A stretch of 55,341 bases of DNA, from NCBI GenBank assembly GCA_017453565.1, contig JAFTEQ010000043.1, positions 1 through 55,341 of the forward strand. The letters are read 5' to 3'. Both the position numbers and the translations under genes were made by a program. Shown here piece after piece: positions 19,254-27,444 of the stretch (its first letter is position 1; each line of letters begins with the position of its first letter). The notes beneath the pieces were generated by a model. It was not told the origin of the DNA and ran no database searches. It was given only the letters and a program-made list of their open reading frames with translations. The stretch comes from Bacteroidales bacterium (lineage in GTDB: Bacteria; Bacteroidota; Bacteroidia; Bacteroidales; UBA932).

Positions 19254-20039
19254 CTAGCGGCTGGCTGAAATAATGAGCGAAATGACCGCGATACTCGTGG
19301 TGATCGAAGAAAGGATGGTGCCCCAGATACCGGTCGCAGCCGTACCGGAAGCCACGCGGGTGGCACTCGGCGGAACGTAAAGGATGTCGTTCTGCTGCAG
19401 GTAGTAATAGGGAGACTCCAGGATATCGCTGTTACGCAGGTCGATGGGATGGTACTGCTGCACGCCGTTCTCCTCGCGGATGAGCAGGATGCCGTCGCGC
19501 TGCGCGGTGAGCAGCAAGTCTCCGGCACGGCCAAGAGCCTGAAGCACATTGCATTTCTCGGAATCGAGGATATAAGTACCCGGATTGCGCACCTCGCCCA
19601 GAACCGTAATCTTATAGTTCTTGAAGGCAACGTAGACGATGGGATCCTTCACGTCCTTGCCGATCTCCTGGGTGAGCATCTGAACCAGCTGGTTGCGGGT
19701 GAGGCCCTCCACATGGAGTTTGCCTAGAATGGGGAAATCGATGTTGCCCTCGGCGTCGACCAGATACGAGAGCGTGGCCTGCTCCGGGTTCGTACTGGTG
19801 GCTCCGGCCGTAAGTTCGGCCAGGGTGAGGTTATAAGGCGCGGTCACCGACTTGTCGGAACCGCTCACCACAATCACGAGCCGGTCATCCTTCTTGATGA
19901 CGGCTTCATATTCGGCGCCCAGCGGCTTGAGCTGACGGCCTTCGATATCCTGAAAATAAAGGATCTGCTTTTTCGTGGCGCAGCCGCAGAGCAGGGCGGC
20001 AAACGCAAGGATAAGCAAACTGCGTACGATGGTTTTCAT
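19254..20039 (-). CDS. wza: polysaccharide export outer-membrane lipoprotein (Wza type)
   Basis: A 261-residue export channel subunit. The start at 20039 gives a lipoprotein signal (MKTIVRSLLILAFAALLCGC, lipidated Cys at 20). A poly-export domain follows (YEAVIKKDDRLVIVVSG) and then SLBB-type beta segments (ITVLGEVRNPGTY; LLTAQRDGILLIRE), with a hydrophobic C-terminal segment. Wza multimers form the outer-membrane pore for capsule or exopolysaccharide, docking on Wzc, whose gene follows 3 nt after the stop. The ATG lies only 30 nt downstream of the tmRNA 3' end with no terminator or good promoter in between, so part of its transcription may come from the tmRNA promoter. Confidence 0.92.
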   Translation of the reverse strand: MKTIVRSLLILAFAALLCGCATKKQILYFQDIEGRQLKPLGAEYEAVIKKDDRLVIVVSGSDKSVTAPYNLTLAELTAGATSTNPEQATLSYLVDAEGNIDFPILGKLHVEGLTRNQLVQMLTQEIGKDVKDPIVYVAFKNYKITVLGEVRNPGTYILDSEKCNVLQALGRAGDLLLTAQRDGILLIREENGVQQYHPIDLRNSDILESPYYYLQQNDILYVPPSATRVASGTAATGIWGTILSSITTSIAVISLIISASR

Positions 20040-20069
20040 GGTCTTTGCTTCAAACAATAACCTTTGTTG

Positions 20070-20464
20070 TGGAGATGGGCGGACTCGAACCGCCGTCCAA
20101 ACAACGCCCCAGAGAGCTTTCTACACGCTTATTCCGCCTTTGATTGTGGGAACCGGGCTGCCGACGGACGGGCCACCCGGAACTTATCCCCTGAGTCTTG
20201 GCGCAGGGACAAGGGAGTACCTGCGTGCATCCGGTTTGAATGATACCCCTGGATCCAGACAGAACCGGCCTAAAGCTGGAGGGATACTCGTCAGGAACGC
20301 AACCTGGGCGCCCCGATTAAGCCGATCCGCTTGGCAGATTAGGCAGCGAGTGCGTAGTTGTTGTTGGCAACTAAATTGGCGAAGACTGAGATTAACGGGC
20401 AAGTCCCCTACGCCCGGCGTGCTTACCTTCCGTGATCGATGCTGTCAAAACCAAAACATCCCCA
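20070..20464 (-). ncRNA. ssrA: tmRNA (transfer-messenger RNA)
   Basis: About 395 nt that rescues stalled ribosomes with SmpB. The ends form the tRNA-like acceptor stem (GGGGATG at the 5' end, CATCTCC at the 3' end), and the 3' part has the T-arm GGCGGTTCGAGTCCGCC. The tag frame follows ATTTAGTT, as in other tmRNAs: resume codon GCC at 20366-20368, stop TAA at 20339-20341, tag ANNNYALAA. The LAA ending marks proteins for ClpXP-type degradation. Pseudoknot-rich sequence lies between the tag and the 3' domain. The promoter box is at 20482-20489; the wza gene starts 30 nt downstream. Confidence 0.95.
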
Positions 20465-20481
20465 GAATCTGATAAGTCTGG

Positions 20482-20489
20482 CAAAGATA
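20482..20489 (-). promoter_or_regulatory. -7 box of tmRNA
   Basis: TATCTTTG on the minus strand, 17 nt upstream of the mature 5' end. It is divergent from tRNA-Val, and the two -33 regions (about 20509-20518) are side by side. Confidence 0.7.
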
Positions 20490-20514
20490 GTGAAAATATT
20501 CCGTTCCGAAAAAT

Positions 20515-20545
20515 TTTGCCGACAAAGGATTTTCGCTTATCTTTG
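20515..20545 (+). promoter_or_regulatory. consensus promoter of tRNA-Val
   Basis: TTTG (20515-20518), exactly 19 nt, then TATCTTTG (20538-20545). It probably also drives the protein gene at 20654. Confidence 0.75.
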
Positions 20546-20563
20546 CAGCCGCTTTATGCTTTT

Positions 20564-20638
20564 GGGAGTATAGCTCAGCTGGTTCAGAGCATCTGCCTTA
20601 CAAGCAGAGGGTCGGCGGTTCGAGTCCGTCTACTCCCA
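20564..20638 (+). tRNA. tRNA-Val (TAC anticodon)
   Basis: A 75-nt cloverleaf. The acceptor arms are GGGAGTA and TACTCCC, the anticodon loop CTTACAA gives TAC, the T-loop is TTCGAGT and the discriminator is A. Confidence 0.95.
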
Positions 20639-20653
20639 CAATCACCCTTCAAT

Positions 20654-21901
20654 ATGAAAAAAGCATTGCTCAACGACTGGTGGAAACAGTTTCTGACCGG
20701 TGTCATGGGTACGGCCATCGGCGTGGGGCTCACGTTTGGCGTGAGCAACCTGGTAGACAACCACAAGAAGGCGCAGGCGCAGCGGCAGACGGCCACCATG
20801 GCGGTCTACGACATTGACGAAATGATCCGCGCACTGAAGGAGGACCTGCAGTTGGAAGACGCACTCTTCCCCATTGCCATGTACCTCTCGAACCACCCAG
20901 ACCGGATGGACAAGGTCGGCATCGACACCCTGAGGCAGGCCCTGACCTATCTGATGGAGGACGTCACGGAAACGCACCCCTGGGCGAACGACGCCAAGGA
21001 AAAGGCCTTCACCGGCAGCATGGACGCATGGCAGAATCTCGAGAACACGCAGTTCTACGACAACGTGCAGCGCTGCTATCTGTGTCGTAAGGAGCTGCTC
21101 GCCATCCTGTCGAAAGACGCCGTTTTCCATAAGCCCCTTTCCGAAGACGTTCTTAACGCTTTCATTGCCAAGACCTCGGGAGACGACCTCGACGATGACG
21201 GAAGCCTTACCTACAAGGCGCTTGGCCAACTGCTCAAACAGATCTACAGGATGCCCGAGACCACCCGTTTCCTGAGGATGTACACGCTGCGCGACCGGGT
21301 GTTCAACCAGTATATCGACGAGCTGAACCGGCTGAATCGGGAGAACAAGTTCCTCATGTCGCTCTCGGACGAAGAGATGGAAGCCTACATCCGCAAGAAC
21401 GTGCAGAAAACCCGGCCCGCCAACCCGAAACTGGTCGCCGGCACCTGGGTAGTCCAGATGAACGAAGGACGCCAGTCTATCCGTTTCCTGCCCGACCATA
21501 CGATGGAACTCATCCTCGAACAGCTGGACGTAGCCAACATACACGTAGACGCAGACAATCAAGACATCCGGATGAAAGTCCCCGTCTCCTGCCGCCTGGG
21601 CGGAGAATGGACCCTGGAGGGCGACTCGCTGTTCTTCACCACAAAGCCCGACAGATCGGAGATCCTCTCCATCGGGCTCGACCCCGAGACGCTGCCGGAA
21701 GCAGCCAGGGAAGCGGGCCGCAAATGGTTGGAGAGCTACAGGGCCAACCTGAACCAACAGCTTCAATCCGGTGAAGTTACGCAGCGGAACTGCGTGTCTT
21801 TCGACCTCACGGGCAATACGATGTTCTGGTCGTACCGGTACACGAATGCCATGGGACAGCCCGAAACCGCCCGTCATCAACTTAACAGGAAACAGGAATA
21901 A
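20654..21901 (+). CDS. membrane-anchored protein of unknown function
   Basis: A 415-residue protein that I do not recognise. One N-terminal membrane segment (about residues 11-31, FLTGVMGTAIGVGLTFGVSNL) is followed by an extracytoplasmic helical region to about residue 255. The C-terminal part begins 'LVAGTWVVQMNEGRQSIRF' and is beta-rich, like lipocalin-type modules that start with a GxW motif. The ATG at 20654 was chosen because it is 15 nt after tRNA-Val and in-frame codons further upstream lie inside the tRNA. No promoter or terminator separates it from the tRNA, so the two are probably co-transcribed. It converges on susD with 11 nt between the stops. Confidence 0.7.
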   Translation: MKKALLNDWWKQFLTGVMGTAIGVGLTFGVSNLVDNHKKAQAQRQTATMAVYDIDEMIRALKEDLQLEDALFPIAMYLSNHPDRMDKVGIDTLRQALTYLMEDVTETHPWANDAKEKAFTGSMDAWQNLENTQFYDNVQRCYLCRKELLAILSKDAVFHKPLSEDVLNAFIAKTSGDDLDDDGSLTYKALGQLLKQIYRMPETTRFLRMYTLRDRVFNQYIDELNRLNRENKFLMSLSDEEMEAYIRKNVQKTRPANPKLVAGTWVVQMNEGRQSIRFLPDHTMELILEQLDVANIHVDADNQDIRMKVPVSCRLGGEWTLEGDSLFFTTKPDRSEILSIGLDPETLPEAAREAGRKWLESYRANLNQQLQSGEVTQRNCVSFDLTGNTMFWSYRYTNAMGQPETARHQLNRKQE

Positions 21902-21912
21902 GCGCTCCCCGC

Positions 21913-23514
21913 CTAATCGGCGTCGTTCCAGCCCTCGTTCTGTTCGAGCAGGCTGTCGGCGCTGATTTCCGTGGAGGGAATGGGCCAGAGCACGTCGCGC
22001 GCTTCGGCGTTCGTATAGAACAGGCGCGCCGAGACGTGCTGCGTGGAAGTATAACTCGCGGGGATGGCCTCCAGCGTGGCCTTCATGGTGGGAAGGAACT
22101 CGCCCCAGCGTACCAGGTCGTCCTTGCGCAGCAGCTCGAACCCCAGTTCCAGGGCGCGCTCGGTCTTGACGGCCGCCAGCAGATCGGCCTTGGTGCTAAC
22201 GGCCAGGTCTACCGACGCGTCGGGCGTGGTGACGGGCTTTCCGTAGCCGCGGCGCCGCACCCGGTTCAGGCATTCCAGCGCCAGGGTGAAGTCGGCCGCA
22301 TCGTCGTTGTTCGGATCGGCCGCCACGGCCTCCGCGAACATGAGCAGCACATCGGAATAGCGCAGCAGCGGGAAATTGATGCCTGAGTAGCTCGAAACGT
22401 GCTTGTACTCGGACAATTCGTATTCGCGGCGGAACTTTCCGCAGAAGTAGCTCCACTTGTCGGAAGCCTTGGAACGGTCGTTCTTGCTGCCGTCGGAGCG
22501 GTACTGATAGGGCGAGATGGTCCAGTCGCGGCGCAGGTCGGCCTTGTTGAACATCTTATAATAGGTACCCGTGGGCCGCAGCATGCCGGCCGAGATGCCG
22601 ATGCTGGGGTTGGTGCCCGTGTAGCTGATGCCGTTGTTGCGCCCCACCATGCCGGCCGCCTTGTTGTAGGCGCCCACGTTGTTGCCGTAGAATTCCACCT
22701 CCCAGAGGCATTCCTTCACATCATAACGGTCCTGGATGAGGTTGATGAACACATCCTGATAGGAAGGATTGAGTTCATGGAAACCCAGGTCGATCACCTT
22801 CTTCGCATAGTCGCGGGCCAGGGCGTTCATCCCGGGCGCCCGCAGCGGATAACCGCCCGCCTGCAGGCAGACACGGGCCATGATGCCCCAAACCACCGAC
22901 TTGCTCACGCGTCCTCCGTGGCCGATGGCCGAAGCGTCGCGCACCAGATCGGCCGCCTCACGCATGTCGGCGAAGATCTGGGCATACACCACGTCGAGGG
23001 GATCGCGCGGCACCTGCAGCGCTTCCAGCTTTTCGGGATCGGCCGAGGTGAGCACCAGGGGGATGGCCCCGAATCGGACGGCAAGCAGGTAGTGGTACCA
23101 GGCCCGCAGGAAGAGGGCCTCGCCCTTGATGGCATTGCGGTCCTCGTCGCTCATACGGGGCTTGTCGATATAATCGAGAATCTGGTTCGCCCGTGCGATG
23201 CCCTTATAGAGCGTGAGCCAGTAGTTCTTTACCTTGTAGTCGGACGCACGCACCTGGTAGTAACCCACCGTTCCCCGGTCGGAGGTGTAGTTCTCATAGC
23301 CCAGGTCGGCCGTGAGCCCCATGCGGCACAGGAGCACGTCGCCGTAGAGCTGCTGCTCGCTCATCACCGCATACACCCCGCGCAGGGCCGATTCCATCTC
23401 GGCCTGCGTGCGGTAGAAGTCCCCCACCGGCGTGTTGTCCTTCATCTCCACGTCGAGGAAATGACAGGCAGACAACGCCAGAAGACTCACGAGATAGGCT
23501 GCAAGACGTCTCAT
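21913..23514 (-). CDS. SusD/RagB-family nutrient-binding lipoprotein
   Basis: A 533-residue surface lipoprotein. The signal peptide ends LLALSAC with the lipidated Cys at residue 17. The SusD fold is recognised from the N-terminal 'TPVGDFYRTQAEMESALRG' region, helical TPR-like segments (GEALFLRAWYHYLLAVRFG, the classic FLRAxYyf motif) and the C-terminal region with ECLNRVRRRGYG and LLAAVKTERALELGFELLR. It caps the SusC transporter and captures an oligosaccharide or peptide. The start overlaps the SusC stop (TGATG), so the pair is translationally coupled. No glycoside hydrolase, peptidase or regulator is adjacent, so the substrate cannot be inferred. Confidence 0.95.
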   Translation of the reverse strand: MRRLAAYLVSLLALSACHFLDVEMKDNTPVGDFYRTQAEMESALRGVYAVMSEQQLYGDVLLCRMGLTADLGYENYTSDRGTVGYYQVRASDYKVKNYWLTLYKGIARANQILDYIDKPRMSDEDRNAIKGEALFLRAWYHYLLAVRFGAIPLVLTSADPEKLEALQVPRDPLDVVYAQIFADMREAADLVRDASAIGHGGRVSKSVVWGIMARVCLQAGGYPLRAPGMNALARDYAKKVIDLGFHELNPSYQDVFINLIQDRYDVKECLWEVEFYGNNVGAYNKAAGMVGRNNGISYTGTNPSIGISAGMLRPTGTYYKMFNKADLRRDWTISPYQYRSDGSKNDRSKASDKWSYFCGKFRREYELSEYKHVSSYSGINFPLLRYSDVLLMFAEAVAADPNNDDAADFTLALECLNRVRRRGYGKPVTTPDASVDLAVSTKADLLAAVKTERALELGFELLRKDDLVRWGEFLPTMKATLEAIPASYTSTQHVSARLFYTNAEARDVLWPIPSTEISADSLLEQNEGWNDAD

Positions 23515-26500
23515 CAGAAGCTCACTTTAAGCCCGCATGACCAGGAACGGCTGCGCGGATAGGAACAATAGTCGAGACCGGGCGTGAGCGCGGTCCTGCG
23601 GATAGACACCTCGGGATCGAAGCCCGAATACTTGGTCCAGGTAAGGAGGTTGAACCCCGAGACATAGACCTGCGCGCTCTGCACTTTCACCTTCTGCAAA
23701 ACCTTGAGCGGCAGCTTGTAGGCCAGTTTCACCGATTTGAGACGCAGGTAGGAGCCGTCTTCGATGGTGCGCGACGAATACACGCCCCGCGGCCCGAATC
23801 CGCCCACGCGGAAGTTGCGCGAATTCTGGTTGTCGTCCGACCAGCGGTCGGCGTAAGACCGGTACTGGTTGATGGTGCTGTCGGCGTAGTTTCCTTCGAA
23901 GATGTAACGGTTGGCGTTCATGATGTCGTTGCCGTAGTTCCACTGCAACAGCGCAGTGAAGGTCCAGTTCCGCCAGGTGAAGGTATTGGTGAGGCCGCCA
24001 TAATGGATGGGGCTGCAGCGCCCGATCACGGTGGCGTCCTGCTCGTTGCAGACCAGATCGCCGTTGCGGTCCTTGTACTTGATGTCGCCCGGCTGGATGA
24101 TTTCGCGCGGATTGCCGTTGGTGGGCACGTCCGCATTCAGGAGCCAGCTGCCGTCGGCCTGCTGGGTAAAGTCTTCGTAACCGTAGCAACCGTCCCATTC
24201 CAGGCCCCAGAACGAAGCCACGGGGCCGCCCACGCGCGCCACGTACAGATTGGTGGCCCGGAAATCGGCGTTGAAGGGAATGGCCGAGTAGAGTTCGTTC
24301 ATGCCGTCGTAGAGCTCGAGCACCCGGTCACGCTGGAAAGTGATGTTGAAGTCGGTGGTCCACATGAAGTTGCGCTTGCGGATGTTCACCGAGGTGAGGG
24401 TCACTTCCAAGCCACTGTTGAGGACCGAACCCGAGTTGCGATAGGTCGTTGTATAACCGCTCGAGGAAGGCAGCTGCGCGTTGAGCAGCAGGTTCGAGGA
24501 AACCTTGCGGTAATAGTCGAGTTTGAGGTTGAGCCGACTGCCGAGCGTGTAGAACTCGAGGCCGGCATCGAGCTGCGTGGCCGTTTCCCAGCTGAGGTCG
24601 CGGTTCCCCAGGCGTATGGGCACGGCAATGCGGCTGGGCGCCACACCGCCCCATCCCGCGTAATAGTCGGTATAGGAGATGGCGTCGGCCCACACGAAAT
24701 CGCCCACGCGGTTGTTGCCGGTGAGGCCGTAACTGAGCCGCAGCTTGGCGTCGTCGATCCACTTGATACGCCGCACGGCCTTCTCCTGCCCCACGCGCCA
24801 GGCTACGGCTCCCGACGGGAATACGCCCCAGCGGTGCCCGGGCACGAAACGCGACGAGCCGTCGGCCCGCCCGGTGAAGGTGAACATGTAGCGGTTGTGG
24901 TACACATAGTTTACACGCATCAGGGCCGAAAGCATCCGGCTTTCCGAAGCGGTGTAACTGGGATTCTGCATGATCCCGGAATCGATGCCCGCCATGCCTA
25001 CCGTATCGTCGTTGATCTGCACGGCCGAAACCCGGAAGAAATGGTTGTTCCAACCCTGCGCCGTGACGCCGAAGGTGGCGTTGACGCGCGTACCCTTGTT
25101 GAAGCGTCGGGCGTAGTCGAAGGTGTTCTCGAACAGCCACGACTCGTTGTGACGGTTGCCGATATTGCCCTGGACCCCGTAGGAATTGGTCGCCCTGGCA
25201 TAACCGGTATAGGTCTTGGAATTGTAGAAATTGTTGGTCTCGGTTCCGGTATAGGTAAAGCCCACGCGCGGCTTCATCTTGATGCGTTTGGTGAGCATGT
25301 ACTCCACGCGGCCGTTGATGCTGAACTGACGCGTGTCGGTGCGCACGATCTCGTTGCGGTTGGAAACGATGGGGTTGATGGTGAACGAGACGTCGCTGTT
25401 CTCGTCGAAGAGGTCTTCGATGGTCTTGCCGCCCGTGAGTACCGGAATGGCGGCCCAGATGCGGTACATCAGGTAGTTGGAGTAGGAATGGCCGTCCTGC
25501 ATCGAGGCCGAGGCCGACTGTCCGTCGGTGCTGTTCTTGAAGAACGACCCCTGCACGAAGACGCGCATGCGGTTGTTCATCTTCTGCTCCAGCGAGAAAC
25601 GGCCCTGATAGCGACGCACGCCCGAATTTTCGATCACGCCGTTCTGCCCCGTGTAGGACATCGAGGCCTGGTAGCGCGTCTGCCGGTTGCCGCCCAGCAG
25701 CGACACCGTATGCTTGTTGAAGAAGGCGTTGCTGAACAGTCTCCCCTGCCAGTCGAGGTCTTCGCAGGTACGGTAATAATCGAGGTCGCGCCCCTCGTTG
25801 GTGAGGTACTTGTTAACATTGGAGGCCGAGCGCTCGATCTGGTACTCCACAAACTCCAGCGGCGTCATGAGTTCGATCATCCTGATGGGCGTGATGACGC
25901 CGTACACCCCGTCGTAGGAGATGGTGGGTTTGCCCAGTTTGCCCGCCTTGGTCTGGATGATCACCACGCCGTTGGAACCGCGCGAACCATAGATGGCCGT
26001 GGCCGAGGCGTCCTTGAGCACCGAGATGGAGGCGATGTCGCTGGCGTTCACCGATGCGGCCGAGAAGTCCTCCATGGGGAATCCGTCCACCACGTAGAGC
26101 GGAGCGTTGCTCTGGGTGAGCGAGCCGCCGCCGCGGATGATCATGTCGAGTTCGCTGCCGGGCTGGCCGTCACCGCCCGAAACCAGCACGCCGGCCAGGC
26201 GGCCCTGCAGGGATTCGTCGAACGACATGGCGCCGGCATCGAAGTTGTCAATATCGAAACTACCCACGGAGCCCGTGGAATCGCTCACGCGCTCGGAGCC
26301 GTAGCCCACTTCCACCACGGCTTCCTTGAGCCGGACCGAATCTTCCTTGAGTTTGAAATTGATGATGGTGCGCCCGTCCACGAACTCGCTCACCGTGCTG
26401 AATCCCATGAGCGAGACGTCCAGCGTGCCGTTCTTGGGGACCTGGATGGAATAGGTTCCGTCGTCGCCCACCTGCACGCCCTTCACGGTGCCGTTGATAA

Positions 26501-26657
26501 GGACCACCGCGCCCGGAAGGGCCTCGTTCTGACTGTCCGTGACCTTGCCCGTCACGGTGATTTCCTTGTTCCCCTGAGCCGCGGCATGGCCGCACAGCAG
26601 CAGGAAGAGGAACAAGGCAAGCGTTATTAAACGCACCGGACGGAGCTGTGGTTTCAT
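23514..26657 (-). CDS. SusC/RagA-family TonB-linked outer-membrane transporter
   Basis: A 1047-residue protein. The order is: signal peptide (ends GHAAAQ near residue 28), CarboxypepD_reg-like domain (ITVTGKVTDSQNEALPGAVV), plug domain (SLQGRLAGVLVSGGDGQPG; MIIRGGGSLTQSNAPLYVVDG; ISVLKDASATAIYGSRGSNG) and a 22-strand barrel ending LKVSF. It imports large ligands across the outer membrane with TonB energy and SusD. The ATG is 26657; the codon before it is TTG. The -7 box TACATTTG ends 7 nt upstream, so the leader is at most a few nt. It is divergent from the glycosyltransferase. The TonB box expected between the regulatory and plug domains is not obvious. Confidence 0.96.
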   Translation of the reverse strand: MKPQLRPVRLITLALFLFLLLCGHAAAQGNKEITVTGKVTDSQNEALPGAVVLINGTVKGVQVGDDGTYSIQVPKNGTLDVSLMGFSTVSEFVDGRTIINFKLKEDSVRLKEAVVEVGYGSERVSDSTGSVGSFDIDNFDAGAMSFDESLQGRLAGVLVSGGDGQPGSELDMIIRGGGSLTQSNAPLYVVDGFPMEDFSAASVNASDIASISVLKDASATAIYGSRGSNGVVIIQTKAGKLGKPTISYDGVYGVITPIRMIELMTPLEFVEYQIERSASNVNKYLTNEGRDLDYYRTCEDLDWQGRLFSNAFFNKHTVSLLGGNRQTRYQASMSYTGQNGVIENSGVRRYQGRFSLEQKMNNRMRVFVQGSFFKNSTDGQSASASMQDGHSYSNYLMYRIWAAIPVLTGGKTIEDLFDENSDVSFTINPIVSNRNEIVRTDTRQFSINGRVEYMLTKRIKMKPRVGFTYTGTETNNFYNSKTYTGYARATNSYGVQGNIGNRHNESWLFENTFDYARRFNKGTRVNATFGVTAQGWNNHFFRVSAVQINDDTVGMAGIDSGIMQNPSYTASESRMLSALMRVNYVYHNRYMFTFTGRADGSSRFVPGHRWGVFPSGAVAWRVGQEKAVRRIKWIDDAKLRLSYGLTGNNRVGDFVWADAISYTDYYAGWGGVAPSRIAVPIRLGNRDLSWETATQLDAGLEFYTLGSRLNLKLDYYRKVSSNLLLNAQLPSSSGYTTTYRNSGSVLNSGLEVTLTSVNIRKRNFMWTTDFNITFQRDRVLELYDGMNELYSAIPFNADFRATNLYVARVGGPVASFWGLEWDGCYGYEDFTQQADGSWLLNADVPTNGNPREIIQPGDIKYKDRNGDLVCNEQDATVIGRCSPIHYGGLTNTFTWRNWTFTALLQWNYGNDIMNANRYIFEGNYADSTINQYRSYADRWSDDNQNSRNFRVGGFGPRGVYSSRTIEDGSYLRLKSVKLAYKLPLKVLQKVKVQSAQVYVSGFNLLTWTKYSGFDPEVSIRRTALTPGLDYCSYPRSRSWSCGLKVSF

Positions 26658-26664
26658 CAAATGA

Positions 26665-26672
26665 CAAATGTA
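26665..26672 (-). promoter_or_regulatory. -7 box of the SusC/SusD operon
   Basis: TACATTTG on the minus strand, 7 nt from the susC ATG. It is divergent from the box at 26686-26693, with 13 nt between the two. Confidence 0.6.
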
Positions 26673-26685
26673 CGTTTTTTTTTAC

Positions 26686-26693
26686 TACTTTTG
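26686..26693 (+). promoter_or_regulatory. -7 box of the glycosyltransferase, 4 nt from the ATG
   Basis: TACTTTTG ends 4 nt before the ATG at 26698, so the mRNA is predicted to be leaderless. Confidence 0.6.
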
Positions 26694-26697
26694 CGCT

Positions 26698-27444
26698 ATG
26701 GACAAGAAAATCGTCATCATTCCCACCTATAATGAGATAGAGAACGTGGAGCGGATCGTGCGCGCCGTCCTGGCGCTGCCGGGCGGCTACGAGGTCCTCA
26801 TCATCGACGACGCCTCCCCCGACGGGACGGCAGACGCCGTACGGGCCCTTCAGACCGAATTCCCGGAGCGCCTGCACCTGCTCTGCCGCAGCGGTAAACT
26901 GGGCCTCGGAACCGCCTATCTGGGCGGCTTCCGCTGGGCGCTGGAACGCGGCTACGACTATATCTTCGAGATGGATGCCGATTTTTCACACAATCCGGAA
27001 GACCTTCCCCGTTTGGAAGCCGCCTGCGCACAGGGCGCCGACCTCGCCGTCGGCTCCCGCTACTGCGACGGCATCAGCGTGGTGAACTGGCCCATCGGGC
27101 GCATCCTCATCTCCTATTTCGCCTCAGTCTATGTACGCAAGATCCTGGGCGTGCGCCTCTTCGACAGCACGGCCGGCTTCGTCTGCTATACCCGGAAGGT
27201 CCTTCAGACCATAGACCTCGACGCCATCTGCATGAAAGGCTACGGTTTCCAGATCGAGATGAAATACACCGCCCTCAAACTCGGCTTCACGCTCAAGGAA
27301 GTGCCCGTCATCTTCGTAAACCGCAAAGAGGGCAGTTCCAAGATGTCGGGCAGTATTTTCGGAGAAGCTTTCTGGGGTGTTATCGGCCTGAGATTCAGGA
27401 AAGTAAGCGCAGCCCGATCCGCATCCGCTCCGGATCGACGCTGA
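26698..27444 (+). CDS. polyprenol-phosphate mannose synthase-like glycosyltransferase (GT2)
   Basis: A 248-residue GT2 enzyme of the DPM1 group. It likely transfers a sugar from a nucleotide donor to a polyprenyl phosphate at the inner membrane. It has PTYNEIENVERIV (residues 8-20), IIDDASPDGTAD (nucleotide binding), GLGTAYLGGF, the DxD-type metal motif EMDADFSHNPEDLP and the C-terminal GYGFQIEM and NRKEGSSKMS motifs, all characteristic of this group. It lacks the C-terminal membrane domain of GtrB. The ATG at 26698 was chosen because in-frame upstream sequence crosses the promoter. The last 50 nt overlap the 3' end of tex on the other strand. Downstream partners are not in the window. Confidence 0.92.
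   Translation: MDKKIVIIPTYNEIENVERIVRAVLALPGGYEVLIIDDASPDGTADAVRALQTEFPERLHLLCRSGKLGLGTAYLGGFRWALERGYDYIFEMDADFSHNPEDLPRLEAACAQGADLAVGSRYCDGISVVNWPIGRILISYFASVYVRKILGVRLFDSTAGFVCYTRKVLQTIDLDAICMKGYGFQIEMKYTALKLGFTLKEVPVIFVNRKEGSSKMSGSIFGEAFWGVIGLRFRKVSAARSASAPDRR

Noticed and set aside
20037-20520. Mobile element integrated at tmRNA
   Set aside because: No integrase, no direct repeat of the tmRNA 3' end and no shift in composition were seen; wza follows directly.
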